Shown: positions 33,629-42,963, counted from the stretch's first letter. The stretch: DNA of 54,388 bases from JBJFCE01 sp051888775 (GCA_051888775.1 JBJFCE010000040.1:1-54388), one strand, 5' to 3'. Numbers and translations: made by a program. The notes: generated by a model from the sequence alone, not told the origin.

Positions 33629-34453
33629 TTAAAACACCAGAAAATACAGTAAAACCAATACTCCGAGAATGATTCTGTACCAACCGAACACCTTAAAATC
33701 ATGCTTTTTGATATATCCCATCAGGAAACGAAGTACGATCAAAGACACAACAAAAGCGACGATCATTCCCACGAGCAGGATACCTGCTTCCGCTGCCGTA
33801 AATCCAAATCCGAACTTTAAAAGCTTTAACAGACTCGCGCCAAACATTACCGGAATCGCGAGAAAAAATGTAAACTCCGCGGCCACCGTTCTGGATACAC
33901 CGATTAACAAAGCACCGACAATCGTTGCTCCCGATCTGGAGGTCCCCGGAAAAACTGCCGCGATCAATTGAAACAGTCCGATGATCAACGCGGTCCTGTA
34001 TGTGATCTGGGACAGCTCGGTAACAACGGGTTTTCTGTTCTTATTATAATTTTCGATCAGAATAAATGCCACACCAAAAATAATCAGTGCAAGCGAAACC
34101 GTCACATAATTATACAAATACTGATCGATCAGATCATCAAATAACAGTCCTACAATCGCCGCAGGAAGACATGCCACAATGATCTTGATCCACATCAAAA
34201 AAATGTCTTTTTGGATTACGGGTTTGGTCTTATCCTTCCACTGGAACGGCCAGATCTGTTTCCAGAACAATACAACAACTGCCATGATGGCTCCCAACTG
34301 GATCACGACCTCGAACATGCTGTAAAATTCTTCGCTTACCTTTAACGGCATAAATTCCTGAAGCAAAATCATATGTCCGGTACTGCTGATGGGAAGCCAT
34401 TCCGTAATGCCTTCCACGATACCGAAAATAATTGCCTTAATAATTTCTAACAT
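33629..34453 (-). CDS. uppP: Undecaprenyl-diphosphatase UppP (BacA)
   Basis: 274 residues with about eight membrane helices. Signatures are EGITEWLPISSTGH near residue 14 and PGTSRSGAT near residue 170, the two blocks that form the active site of UppP. It recycles undecaprenyl diphosphate for peptidoglycan synthesis and gives bacitracin tolerance when overproduced. GGGAGGAG precedes the ATG. It follows the patatin gene by 64 nt and is probably in one unit with it. Confidence 0.95.
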   Translation of the reverse strand: MLEIIKAIIFGIVEGITEWLPISSTGHMILLQEFMPLKVSEEFYSMFEVVIQLGAIMAVVVLFWKQIWPFQWKDKTKPVIQKDIFLMWIKIIVACLPAAIVGLLFDDLIDQYLYNYVTVSLALIIFGVAFILIENYNKNRKPVVTELSQITYRTALIIGLFQLIAAVFPGTSRSGATIVGALLIGVSRTVAAEFTFFLAIPVMFGASLLKLLKFGFGFTAAEAGILLVGMIVAFVVSLIVLRFLMGYIKKHDFKVFGWYRIILGVLVLLYFLVF

Positions 34454-34517
34454 GTGCTCCTCCCTTTTGATACTGTAATATCTACTCTTACCGGCGCAGG
34501 CGCCATTATTTTACTGT

Positions 34518-35369
34518 TTATTTCTGAAGATATTCCATCAGTTTCGGATACAACCTTCTTGCATCCTCATATCCTTCATGATACAATGCCGTCAATTTGT
34601 TTTTATCTTTCTCAATTCGCCCGATATGACTTGGCTTCTGCGGCTGTATCACAAACGCCTCGCCTGTAATCTTTGCCTGTTCCAGAAAGTCCAATGTTTC
34701 ATTATAAACAATATGACGTTTCTTCATATTTTCATATATCGCAGGATACTTACGGTATTTCAGTTTAAAAAGCACGGGATACTCCGTCGGCTTTCTGCGA
34801 TATCCGACCTCTTTGGTCAAAATAACCAGATTTTTACGGTTACCGTCCGCAATAGCCTTTCGGATCGGAATGGCATCTGATATCCCGCCGTCCAGATAAT
34901 ATTCTCCGCCAATCTCCACATTCCTGCTGACAAGCGGCAGGGACGCCGATGCACGAACTGCTTCGATATCGGTATGCAGATCTTTTAACGGAAGATACTC
35001 CGGTTGCCCTGTGCGAATGTTGGTTACGACTGCATAAGCGTTCCCCGGATAGGAAGCATAGGTCTCATAATCAAATTTATTTAATTTATCGGGAATATCG
35101 TGATAGCACATCTGAGCGCCAAACAGATCCCCGGTTTTTATCAGACTTTGTACACTGCAATACCGCTTATCCTCAAGGTAATCCACACTGATACGGTACA
35201 TTCTGCCTCGCTGCTTTGACAAGAAACTGCACAAATGGCATGCTCCCGCCGATACCCCGTAACAGTTTGCAAACTCCACATCCTGCTCCAGCAGATATTC
35301 CAGCACTCCGGCCGTATAAATTCCTTTCATTCCACCGCCTTCTAATACAAGGCCCGCTTCATACATCAT
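34518..35369 (-). CDS. Patatin-like phospholipase
   Basis: 283 residues with all patatin signatures: oxyanion loop LEGGGMKGIY (about 9-18), nucleophile elbow GVSAG (Ser40), and catalytic Asp in YLDGGISDAIP. It is an acyl hydrolase acting on lipids, like the RssA/YjjU-type bacterial proteins. No signal peptide is visible, so it acts in the cytoplasm or at the inner membrane face. Either of two ATG codons at the N terminus can be used. It is 16 nt downstream of the aminotransferase gene. Confidence 0.9.
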   Translation of the reverse strand: MMYEAGLVLEGGGMKGIYTAGVLEYLLEQDVEFANCYGVSAGACHLCSFLSKQRGRMYRISVDYLEDKRYCSVQSLIKTGDLFGAQMCYHDIPDKLNKFDYETYASYPGNAYAVVTNIRTGQPEYLPLKDLHTDIEAVRASASLPLVSRNVEIGGEYYLDGGISDAIPIRKAIADGNRKNLVILTKEVGYRRKPTEYPVLFKLKYRKYPAIYENMKKRHIVYNETLDFLEQAKITGEAFVIQPQKPSHIGRIEKDKNKLTALYHEGYEDARRLYPKLMEYLQK

Positions 35370-35385
35370 GTGATTCGCCTTCCTT

Positions 35386-36573
35386 TTATCTGTACTCTGC
35401 TTCTACAAAACGACGCAGTGCCGCAAGGGAACGTTTTACTTTTTCGGTATCGATACAATATGCCATTCTGAAATAGCCGGGGCACCCGAAGCTGTCCCCC
35501 GGCACCAGAATCAGATCGTATTTCTTTGCCTTCTCACAGAAAGCAATCGCATCTTCCTCCAGCGCTTTCGGAAAAATATAAAAGGTTCCGCCCGGTCTGA
35601 CAACAGTAAATCCGAGCGCTGTCAGCTCGTCATACAGCAAATTCATATTGGTTTCATATACAGACAAATCTGCTGTATACTCCAATGTACGGGATACCGC
35701 TAACTGCACCATGGCAGTCGGACAGTTATGACCGATTCCCCTAGAGATCTGACCACACATCTGAATCATGACCTCTGCATCCGGGCAAGCAGGATTGACT
35801 GCCACATATCCGATACGATCTCCCGGCACAGACAACGACTTTGACCAGGAATAACATGTAATCGTCCGATCATAGTATTTTGCCACAAAAGGTGCTTTTT
35901 TACCGTCAAAGACGATTTCACGATACGGTTCATCTGAAATAATGTAGATATCATGTCCATATTCAGCTGCCTTTTCCTTTAAAACAGCCGCCAGCTTCTG
36001 AATCGTTTCTTCAGAATAAACAATTCCCGAAGGATTATTCGGTGTATTGATCAAAACCGCTACGACCTTTTCGGACATCATTTCTTCAAATGCCGCAAAA
36101 TTGATCTGAAAATCCTGCGTATTGGCGGGTACTACCCTGAGTACTGCTCCCGTCAGATCAACATAGGGATGATACTCCGGGAAAAACGGAGCAAAAGTCA
36201 AAATTTCATCTCCCGGCTCAGCAACAAGCCGCACGGCATGTGCAATCGCACCTGCTGCCCCGCTTACCATAAAGATATGCTCTTTTGTATAATTCATACC
36301 AAATCGCTTGTTCAGATTTTGTGCAACTGCTTCACGCACAGACGGAATCGTCAAGGTCGGACTGTAACCGTGAAGCGCCATCGGATTCTCATTCTGAAGC
36401 AGGGAAATCATCGTGTCCGTGTATTCCTGCGGAACCTGCACAGACGGATTTCCGAGACTATAATCAAAAACATTCTCATAACCGATCTCCTGTCCCCGCT
36501 TTGCCGCATACTCTGCCATATCTCGAATAACGGATTTCTTATGCAACATTTCTTTATATTTCTGTACCAGCAT
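35386..36573 (-). CDS. PLP-dependent class I/II aminotransferase
   Basis: 395 residues, fold type I. The PLP-binding lysine is in CYSWSKSLSVPGDRIGY, the cofactor-binding Asn/Asp segment is INTPNNPSG with YIISDEPYREI, and the C-terminal arginine is in FRMAYC. The pattern is that of aspartate-type aminotransferases in Clostridia; the amino donor is not determined. The start at 36573 follows GGGAGG; the longer frame to 36606 is not needed. It is followed closely by the patatin gene. Confidence 0.9.
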   Translation of the reverse strand: MLVQKYKEMLHKKSVIRDMAEYAAKRGQEIGYENVFDYSLGNPSVQVPQEYTDTMISLLQNENPMALHGYSPTLTIPSVREAVAQNLNKRFGMNYTKEHIFMVSGAAGAIAHAVRLVAEPGDEILTFAPFFPEYHPYVDLTGAVLRVVPANTQDFQINFAAFEEMMSEKVVAVLINTPNNPSGIVYSEETIQKLAAVLKEKAAEYGHDIYIISDEPYREIVFDGKKAPFVAKYYDRTITCYSWSKSLSVPGDRIGYVAVNPACPDAEVMIQMCGQISRGIGHNCPTAMVQLAVSRTLEYTADLSVYETNMNLLYDELTALGFTVVRPGGTFYIFPKALEEDAIAFCEKAKKYDLILVPGDSFGCPGYFRMAYCIDTEKVKRSLAALRRFVEAEYR

Positions 36574-36657
36574 GTTCTTCCTCCCGGACAGATGCAGATC
36601 TGACATTGCCTGTCCTTCTTTTTTATTTGTTAGTATCTTATCACACTTTTATGCCGA

Positions 36658-37254
36658 TTAAAAGAATCCGTATTCTTTATAAAGTGCTTTTCTGTCATTT
36701 TCATCCGATGCTGCTCTTTGCGCATCGTCTGCACGCCCATCTGCAAACAGCCGTGACATCAATTGAGCCAGCTTTGATTCCCCCTGCTCTATTCCCTGCT
36801 CTATTCCCTGCTCTATTCCGATTTTCCGTTCATCCGCACGAATCAGCTTCATTTCCTTTTCTTCATCATATTCATAAATACTTACCATAATGACCTCACT
36901 CCTCTGCTTCAACAGAAACTCTTTCAAAACGCCCTCACGGATACATTCATCCACAGCTCTTTCGACTGCCGCGGACAATTCCGTCTGTGCCGCATACAAC
37001 AGATTGCGAAGCGGCATATTCGGATTCCACGTAGACTGGTGCTCGTACAGATTCATACGGCTTGCAATCAAAAAAGAAACATCATTTTTAACGTTCATAT
37101 AAATTGCGTTTTCCAGTGTGTTATACTCAAGCATTGCCGCATCCGTATAATGGGTTCCGTTCAGACTGTTATAAAGTGTCAGCGCATTCTTTGCTTCCTT
37201 GAACAGCATTCGAAATACTGTATCCTTGTAATTCCGGTTAACTTGTTTCTTCAT
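36658..37254 (-). pseudogene. Rpn family nuclease/transposase-like gene with internal deletion
   Basis: 198 residues. The N-terminal part (NRNYKDTVFRMLF, then DVSFLIASRMNLYEHQSTWNPNMPLR) matches the PD-(D/E)XK Rpn family often labelled putative transposase, which is typically about 300 residues or more. After LLYAAQ the usual middle segment (IPTPRFIVFYNG-type block) is missing, and the frame goes straight to AVERAVDECIREGVLKEFL of the C-terminal part. The deletion of roughly 100 residues is in frame. A tract of three GIEQ repeats follows, from a 12-base tandem repeat at about 36781-36820. Part of the nuclease core (EHQS) remains, so activity is doubtful. It has a good promoter. It could also be a short natural variant. 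Confidence 0.65.
36781..36820 (-). repeat. 12-bp tandem repeat coding (GIEQ)3
   Basis: Three near-perfect copies of a 12-base unit (plus-strand CTGCTCTATTCC) inside the Rpn-family gene. Copy number of this unit can change by slippage without shifting the frame. Confidence 0.8.
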
Positions 37255-37611
37255 AACTTCCTCCTTTGACGCAGGAGTACAGATGTGAATGCTCTTTCTT
37301 CCAATCTCCTGCTTATAAAAATGTGTGTTGGATTTTTAAAAGCATGGATTTCAGAAAAATCTAAAGATGATAGATTTCAGAATGCACATTGTGCATGAGA
37401 ATTGTAAGAAACTATGCTTTGGTAAAATTGTAGCATGAGGAGTAAGACGCGTCAACATTGAATCTTGACACTATCATTGATTCATATAAAGTTTCAATTC
37501 CTCTACTACCGCTATTATGATATTTTCTCATGAATCTAAGAGTTTTACACAAAATAATTTACACTCTTTCCGGAATCTCTGATGTGTAATACATACATTG
37601 TTACGAAGAAT
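37255..37611. other. 357-bp AT-rich intergenic region
   Basis: It contains the promoter of the Rpn-family gene (37427-37455) and a 5' leader with an inverted repeat GCAGGAG/CTCCTGC ahead of the ribosome site. The half nearer to the XRE-GpsA gene (37460-37611) has no clear terminator hairpin and no reading frame. Confidence 0.5.
37427..37455 (-). promoter_or_regulatory. Promoter of the Rpn-family gene
   Basis: On the minus strand TTGACG (37450-37455), a 17-base spacer and TACAAT (37427-37432). The leader to the ATG at 37254 would be about 165 nt. Confidence 0.65.
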
Positions 37612-38835
37612 TCATTTAACAAATTCATTTTTAAGACTTCTACCAAAAAGGCTTTTTAATATACTTTTGGGTTCTTTTTCCTCATATACAATTTGATAAA
37701 CCGCCTCACAAATCGGCAATTCTACACCATAGGCTTTTCCTAAATTTCTAATAGCCTTTACCGTATAATATCCTTCCGCAAGTTGATTGTATGTTTTTCC
37801 TTGCACAATATTTTTCCCAAAACAAAGGTTATGACTATGTTCGGAAAATAAAGTTGCTTCATAATCACCCAAATGACACAATCCATAGACTGTGCTTGCT
37901 TTTCCGCCCATTGCTATAATAAGCCTCGCAACCTCACTAGTTCCTCTTGCCATTAATGCACCCTTCAAAGAAGACAAATCTAACCCTTCTAACATGCCCG
38001 CCGCTATTCCAATAACATTTTTGGCGGCTGCCCCTATTTCATTTCCAATCAAATCAGTACCATAATAGAAACGAATTAATTCGCTAGAAAAGTTACGGAT
38101 TAGCTCATCCTTAAGCAACTCATCATTACTGTCAATTACCATACAATTAGGAATCCCTCTATAAAATTCCTGTACATGTCCCGGTCCTAACCACACTGCA
38201 ATTTTATTGCTATGTTCCAAAGTGTCGGATGCAATTTGAGATAACCGGCGTCCGGTTTCAATTTCTATCCCTTTCATACATAATACAATCTTTTTTCCTT
38301 GCAGAAGCTGATTAGCTAATTCATGTACAACTTCTTGTAACTTTTGAGCGCTTACTGAAATAATAATATAGTCAGCCTTGTCTAATTCTTTATATGAAGT
38401 AGTTAAATTTATGGTTTCCGGTAGCGACAAATATTGATTTTTTCTTGTTTCCAATAATTTTTTCATATTGTCAGATTGTTCTCTGCCATACAAAGACACT
38501 GCGTGTCCTATTTTATCTAAATACCATGCAATAAATGTCCCCCATCTTCCACAACCGATAACAAATACATTTTTTACACTCTTATTTTTCTCCAGAAATA
38601 CTATTTCCTTTTGAAACTTTATGTTTGTCAAGTCGGCCTTGATAATATCATTGATAGATATTCCATATATTTCAGACAAATTCATTAATATTTCTATATC
38701 CGGTATTGTTATTCCGGTTTCCCATTTCGAAACTGCCTGTCTGGTTACACCAACTCTAACTGCAAGCTCCTCTTGTGTTACACCATAATATTTACGAAGT
38801 TCTGACAAATACTTTCCTATATCCACCGCATTCAT
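37612..38835 (-). CDS. Fusion of an XRE DNA-binding domain and NAD(P)-dependent glycerol-3-phosphate dehydrogenase
   Basis: 407 residues. Residues about 6-61 form an XRE/Cro helix-turn-helix (LRKYYGVTQEELAVRVGV, RQAVSKWETG). From about 88 to the end the chain matches GpsA. The dinucleotide loop is VIGCGRWGTF (94-99), the MKGIEIETG segment is kept, catalytic Lys272 lies in GAAAKNVIGIAAG, MARGTSEVARL follows, and LGDYEATLFSEHSHN (Asp324) corresponds to the usual GLGDLxxT block in changed form. GpsA makes sn-glycerol 3-phosphate for lipids and is about 330 residues without an HTH. The start at 38835 has GGAGG eight bases upstream. The gene is AT-rich compared with its neighbours. It may be a regulator that senses nucleotide or triose phosphate, or an enzyme that controls its own gene. 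Confidence 0.88.
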   Translation of the reverse strand: MNAVDIGKYLSELRKYYGVTQEELAVRVGVTRQAVSKWETGITIPDIEILMNLSEIYGISINDIIKADLTNIKFQKEIVFLEKNKSVKNVFVIGCGRWGTFIAWYLDKIGHAVSLYGREQSDNMKKLLETRKNQYLSLPETINLTTSYKELDKADYIIISVSAQKLQEVVHELANQLLQGKKIVLCMKGIEIETGRRLSQIASDTLEHSNKIAVWLGPGHVQEFYRGIPNCMVIDSNDELLKDELIRNFSSELIRFYYGTDLIGNEIGAAAKNVIGIAAGMLEGLDLSSLKGALMARGTSEVARLIIAMGGKASTVYGLCHLGDYEATLFSEHSHNLCFGKNIVQGKTYNQLAEGYYTVKAIRNLGKAYGVELPICEAVYQIVYEEKEPKSILKSLFGRSLKNEFVK

Positions 38836-38911
38836 ATTTCTAACCTCCATATATAGTTTATCATATTTTTTACTATTAAGGCAGCAACTCAAAAGAGCAT
38901 TTCTCCCAATT

Positions 38912-39286
38912 ATGCAAACATACGACCCTGCCCTTTATCAACTATTCCTTGGAGAACTACCCTCTAACCACTTTGCAGAGTTCAAAATCAATTCTTCTCT
39001 GTTTACGCTGATAATTTCCAAGAAAGCGGAGCAGAAACAGTATGAGCAGTTGGAAAACGGTAAGTGTAAGAAACATTTAGAGGTGGTGGCGCATACCAAG
39101 TCGGATGCAGGCTATCGCACATTGTATGTGGTATCTTCCGCAATGGAGTCTTTTGACAAGGTAAATGAAGCCAACCTGCGGAATGGTTACAGTTGCGAGG
39201 CAGAGGACTATATCTTTATGTACCGCAAGCACCGCATTACTGCCAACTCCATCGACAGCCATTATGGCGTTACTGCAAGCAGATAG
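38912..39286 (+). CDS. Unrecognised plus-strand protein, probably a fragment of a mobile-element gene
   Basis: 124 residues, not recognised. There is no ribosome binding site before the ATG and the divergent XRE-GpsA gene starts only 76 bases away, so the 5' part may be lost. The middle (YEQLENGKCKKHLEVVAHTKSDAGY) and the end (GYSCEAEDYIFMYRKHR) read like genuine protein, and composition is higher in GC than the XRE-GpsA gene. In another frame just after the stop, a run of codons around 39350-39417 reads like a basic C-terminal tail, so a frameshift is possible. It is one of only two plus-strand genes in the window. Confidence 0.4.
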   Translation: MQTYDPALYQLFLGELPSNHFAEFKINSSLFTLIISKKAEQKQYEQLENGKCKKHLEVVAHTKSDAGYRTLYVVSSAMESFDKVNEANLRNGYSCEAEDYIFMYRKHRITANSIDSHYGVTASR

Positions 39287-39479
39287 GCATTTCTACCAAT
39301 TTCTCGCACTCAATAAACACTGCTGGTGGCCGGACTTGAACAATGCCATAAATTTTCAAAAGCAGCCTTCCGCATGTTGGTCAGGTCTCGTCAGGCAGAC
39401 AAAAAACTGATCCCATGAGGAATGCTGCTTTTTCATCTATATAGATATAACTTATATGATACCAATATCTTAACGCTTC

Positions 39480-41783
39480 TTAAATTGTAGAGGCAATGAT
39501 CTGCATGTTGCCCTGAAGGTCAAATTGACCAAAGCCTGCCGGCAGGATAAAGTGATCACCTTTTTTGATCAGTTGTCCGTTGATCAGTCCGTCACCCTCG
39601 ATCACACTCATGATCAGGAACGGATATTCCTGCGTAAAGGTTACGGGTTTGGTGATGTCCATCTTCCATACCTTGTAGTAATCGCAGGAGATCAGCAGGT
39701 TCATTGTATTCTCAGGAAGTCCGCCTACAGAAATAACACTGTCCTCCACAGGTTTTGCCGGAACGGTAATGACATCGATACTCTTTTCAATGTGCAGCTC
39801 TCTCGGCTTGCCGTTGCTGAGGCGATCATAATCATATACGCGGTAGGTGATATCACTGTTCTGCTGGGTTTCCAATATCATCAGCCCGCCCTTGATCGCA
39901 TGTACGGTTCCCGGATCGATCTGGATAAAATCTCCCTTCTTAACCGGGATCTCACGGATCAGCTCACTCCAGCGCTTCTCCTCGATCATTCTGCGAAGTT
40001 CTTCTTTAGATCCGGCATTATGTCCGATGACGAGCTTTGCATCCTCCGGGCAGTCCAGAATATACCAGCATTCTGTCTTTCCTAAAGAGCCGTTCTCGTT
40101 CTTCATGGCATAAGCATCATCGGGATGTACCTGAATACTCAGATCTGCCTTCGCATCAATGATCTTGATCAGAAGCGGGAAACGGTCCAGACCGGTATTG
40201 CCGAACAGCTCCGGCTGCTCTTTCCAAAGCTCAGAAAGTGTCTTGCCTTCATAGATACCCTCAGTCACGGTGCAGTCTCCGTTCGGATGCGCGCTGACTG
40301 CCCAGCATTCTCCGGTATTATCGCCGGGAATCTCATAGGGCCAATCTTTTCCGAGGCGGTCGCCACCCCAGATCATCTGCTTAAATACGGGTTTTAAAAA
40401 TAAAATCGGTTTCTTTGTCTGATTCACAGTTAACTCCCTTCCGTTCGTCTCAATCGTTCTCTGATACCAGAATGCGGAATCCTTTGCAATTCTTTTCTGT
40501 GTTGCAAAATCTACGTGAACGATACCGAAACGCTCTTTATATCCTTCTGTCCACTCAAAATTATCAAGGAAGGTCCAGAGAAAATATCCTCTGACATCCA
40601 CACCTTCATCCGCTGCCTTCTGCACCTGAGACAGATACGCATCCAGAAAATCGATACGGTTTCTGTCATGTACTCTTCCGTCAGGCGATACATTATCATG
40701 GCAGGACATACCGTTCTCGGTAATGTACATCGGCATGTGGTATCTGTCGTACATGAATTTCAGACCCCAGTACAAGCATTCCGGCGTTACCGGCCAGTTG
40801 GTGGAGGTACGCGGAAAACCATACGGACGATCCACAAATTCCGGTTCTCCGTCCTTTCCGGCTCTGACAAAATAACCGTTATAAATATTCTGTCCCATAA
40901 AATCCAACGGCTGGGAAATCAGTTGCATATCCTCATCCGTGATCTTGGGGAGCCATTCCTTAAACTTCTCAAGCCCTTCTGCCGGATAATGTCCCAAAAA
41001 TACCGGATCGGAAAACCATGCCACATTCCATGTCCAGTTGCTCATCGGATTATAGAAGCCAAAATATACCTTTCTGGCAGCTTCAATATCTTCCGGTGCG
41101 TTTGTATACGGATATGCCACACCGCAGGTCGGCGCATATCCGACCTTGATCGGACGGCATGCATACTGTCTTAACATTTTAACCGCCGTTCCGTGGGCAC
41201 GAAGCGCATTGTGCGCTACCTGAAACGTCTCCGGCAGAGAAAGCTTTAAGCCCGGTGCCTGCGCACCGCTTAAATGACCGAGACCGACAAAGCACTGCGG
41301 TTCATTCAAGGTCATAAAATATTCCGCAAGATCGGAAAAATTCTCGGCTACCACCTTTGCATATTCTCCAAACCACTGCACGGACTCCTCATTAAGCCAG
41401 CCTCCGCGATCCTGAAGTGCCTGCGGGAGTTCCCAATGGTATAATGTAACATATGGGGTAATACCGTTCTTGATCATAGACTTGATCATGCTACGGTACA
41501 GCTTAATTGCTTTTTCATTCACCCGTCCGGTACCTTCCGGCATAATGCGGGACCAGCTTATGGAAAAGCGATATGCCTTGATGCCAAGTAAACGCATCAT
41601 CGCAAAATCTTCCTCGTAACGGTGCATGTGGTCGCATGCCACCTCGGCATTGTGATGCTCGTAGGTACCACCCTGCTCAATAAAGGTGTCCCAGATATTT
41701 CTGCCTCTTCCGTCATCCGGATCGGTTCCCTCTATCTGATAGGCGCTGCTTGCAACGCCCCATACAAAATCATCACGAAACAT
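39480..41783 (-). CDS. Fusion of GH1 beta-glycosidase and type I mannose-6-phosphate isomerase
   Basis: 767 residues in one frame. Residues 1 to about 445 are a complete GH1 enzyme: FVWGVASSAYQIEG at the start, acid/base Glu161 in MTLNEP, nucleophile Glu356 in ITENG, and WTFLDNFEW. After a short linker (about 446-457) residues 458-767 are a type I phosphomannose isomerase (ManA): FKQMIWGG, zinc ligands in SIQVHPDD, KTECWYIL and PGTVHAIKGG. GH1 would split beta-glucosides or beta-mannosides, and the isomerase converts mannose 6-phosphate to fructose 6-phosphate. No signal peptide, so both act in the cytoplasm. AGGAGG precedes the ATG. It is the last gene of the mannoside locus, 22 nt after the esterase gene. 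Confidence 0.93.
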   Translation of the reverse strand: MFRDDFVWGVASSAYQIEGTDPDDGRGRNIWDTFIEQGGTYEHHNAEVACDHMHRYEEDFAMMRLLGIKAYRFSISWSRIMPEGTGRVNEKAIKLYRSMIKSMIKNGITPYVTLYHWELPQALQDRGGWLNEESVQWFGEYAKVVAENFSDLAEYFMTLNEPQCFVGLGHLSGAQAPGLKLSLPETFQVAHNALRAHGTAVKMLRQYACRPIKVGYAPTCGVAYPYTNAPEDIEAARKVYFGFYNPMSNWTWNVAWFSDPVFLGHYPAEGLEKFKEWLPKITDEDMQLISQPLDFMGQNIYNGYFVRAGKDGEPEFVDRPYGFPRTSTNWPVTPECLYWGLKFMYDRYHMPMYITENGMSCHDNVSPDGRVHDRNRIDFLDAYLSQVQKAADEGVDVRGYFLWTFLDNFEWTEGYKERFGIVHVDFATQKRIAKDSAFWYQRTIETNGRELTVNQTKKPILFLKPVFKQMIWGGDRLGKDWPYEIPGDNTGECWAVSAHPNGDCTVTEGIYEGKTLSELWKEQPELFGNTGLDRFPLLIKIIDAKADLSIQVHPDDAYAMKNENGSLGKTECWYILDCPEDAKLVIGHNAGSKEELRRMIEEKRWSELIREIPVKKGDFIQIDPGTVHAIKGGLMILETQQNSDITYRVYDYDRLSNGKPRELHIEKSIDVITVPAKPVEDSVISVGGLPENTMNLLISCDYYKVWKMDITKPVTFTQEYPFLIMSVIEGDGLINGQLIKKGDHFILPAGFGQFDLQGNMQIIASTI

Positions 41784-41805
41784 GATGTATTCCTCCTGAT
41801 GGTTA

Positions 41806-42963
41806 TTATGAAGTCTTCGATTTGGATGCTACAAGTGATACCAGATAGAACGGTACCGCATCATTCTCATGGACTTCGGTCAATGTGATCTCTACCGTAT
41901 GGATACCCGGCTTTCCATGGACGAGAAGACTTTGCATGAACAGACAATCTCCCCATGTTTCCTCAAAATTCGCATCCAGAATGACTGCATGCTCTGTGTC
42001 TCCGTCTACAACCGCTGTTGCAATCGGCGCCGGCTGATTGACAGATTTACGGTACTGTACCGCAAGCTCGCTTCCTTCGACCTCAAAGCGAATACTGTCA
42101 CCCTGCTTTCCTGCGACCCAGCCGTTTTTAAAGAACTCATACAAATGCTTCTGCGGTGTCATATCCGGCGCAAATCCCTGTGTCAGGATCGTGCATGCAT
42201 TATTGTCAAAACTGTTGGGATAAAAGATGCCGTTCTGATAACGTATGGATGCTTCATAGCAATTTTCAGTAAGCGGTTCCGGCATCTCATCCGGCATCTC
42301 CTCGTCAATATCCAGCTCGGCATATACCTTTTCAAGGAAATTGATGATCACAGATGCTACCAGTGCATGTCCTTCGGTATTCGGATGCAGATCATCCGGC
42401 GTAATATCACGGTTTGCAATTCTTCCCGCTTTCACTTCTTCATAAATCGTTGTCTTCATGCAGACACACGGAAGTCCGTAATGCTCACCGATACTCTGAT
42501 GAATCTCCTGTGCGGTCGTTCCCTTATCATACATAATATTATGAATCAGAGCAACCGCCGGCTGAAGCGGATTTCCATAGACTCTGCGCACCAGCCCTTC
42601 ATAGTTTTCTTTAAAAAACGGTGTATTTTCGTCATTTACCGAAAATTCGATAAATACCATATCCGGATTGTACACCATCAGATCCCTATCTACACGAGCA
42701 ACGCCAAACTGTGAGGTCGTTCCCCCGATTCCCGCATTTGCATAAGTAAATGCTGTCTTCGGGAACTTCTGCTCCCACCATTCAAATACCAGATGTGCAT
42801 AACAGTTGGAATGAAATTCCGCTACCGCCCCCTGGGTAATGGAACCTCCGAGAAAACCGATCGTAATCCTGTCTCCGCCTCTTGCACGGCGCATACATTC
42901 TTTGATTCGGTACCAGTTTCCTCTGTTTACCAATCCTTTTTCAGGATGAACTTCAAAACTCAT
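41806..42963 (-). CDS. SGNH acetyl esterase with C-terminal CBM-like domain (CE17-like)
   Basis: 385 residues. The SGNH hydrolase part (about 1-215) has block I FLGGSITQGA (Ser41), the block III SVND (Asn110), and block V TPDDLHPN (Asp190/191, His193). The remaining 150 residues form a beta-rich domain resembling CBM35. This two-part plan is that of the Roseburia intestinalis CE17 mannan acetylesterase, which removes acetyl groups from mannooligosaccharides inside the cell. No signal peptide. The start at 42963 (MSFEVHPEKG) follows GAGG; the frame to 42999 lacks a site. It lies between the long palindrome (copy 2) and the GH1-isomerase fusion. Confidence 0.83.
   Translation of the reverse strand: MSFEVHPEKGLVNRGNWYRIKECMRRARGGDRITIGFLGGSITQGAVAEFHSNCYAHLVFEWWEQKFPKTAFTYANAGIGGTTSQFGVARVDRDLMVYNPDMVFIEFSVNDENTPFFKENYEGLVRRVYGNPLQPAVALIHNIMYDKGTTAQEIHQSIGEHYGLPCVCMKTTIYEEVKAGRIANRDITPDDLHPNTEGHALVASVIINFLEKVYAELDIDEEMPDEMPEPLTENCYEASIRYQNGIFYPNSFDNNACTILTQGFAPDMTPQKHLYEFFKNGWVAGKQGDSIRFEVEGSELAVQYRKSVNQPAPIATAVVDGDTEHAVILDANFEETWGDCLFMQSLLVHGKPGIHTVEITLTEVHENDAVPFYLVSLVASKSKTS

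Noticed and set aside
34485..34505. GGCGCC-rich hairpin upstream of uppP as another palindrome-family end
   Set aside because: Only a short GC-rich motif is shared; no long arms or inner hairpin are present.
41869..42714. Plus-strand open frame of 281 codons opposite the esterase gene
   Set aside because: Antisense to a gene with intact catalytic blocks; no ribosome site and no plausible protein features.
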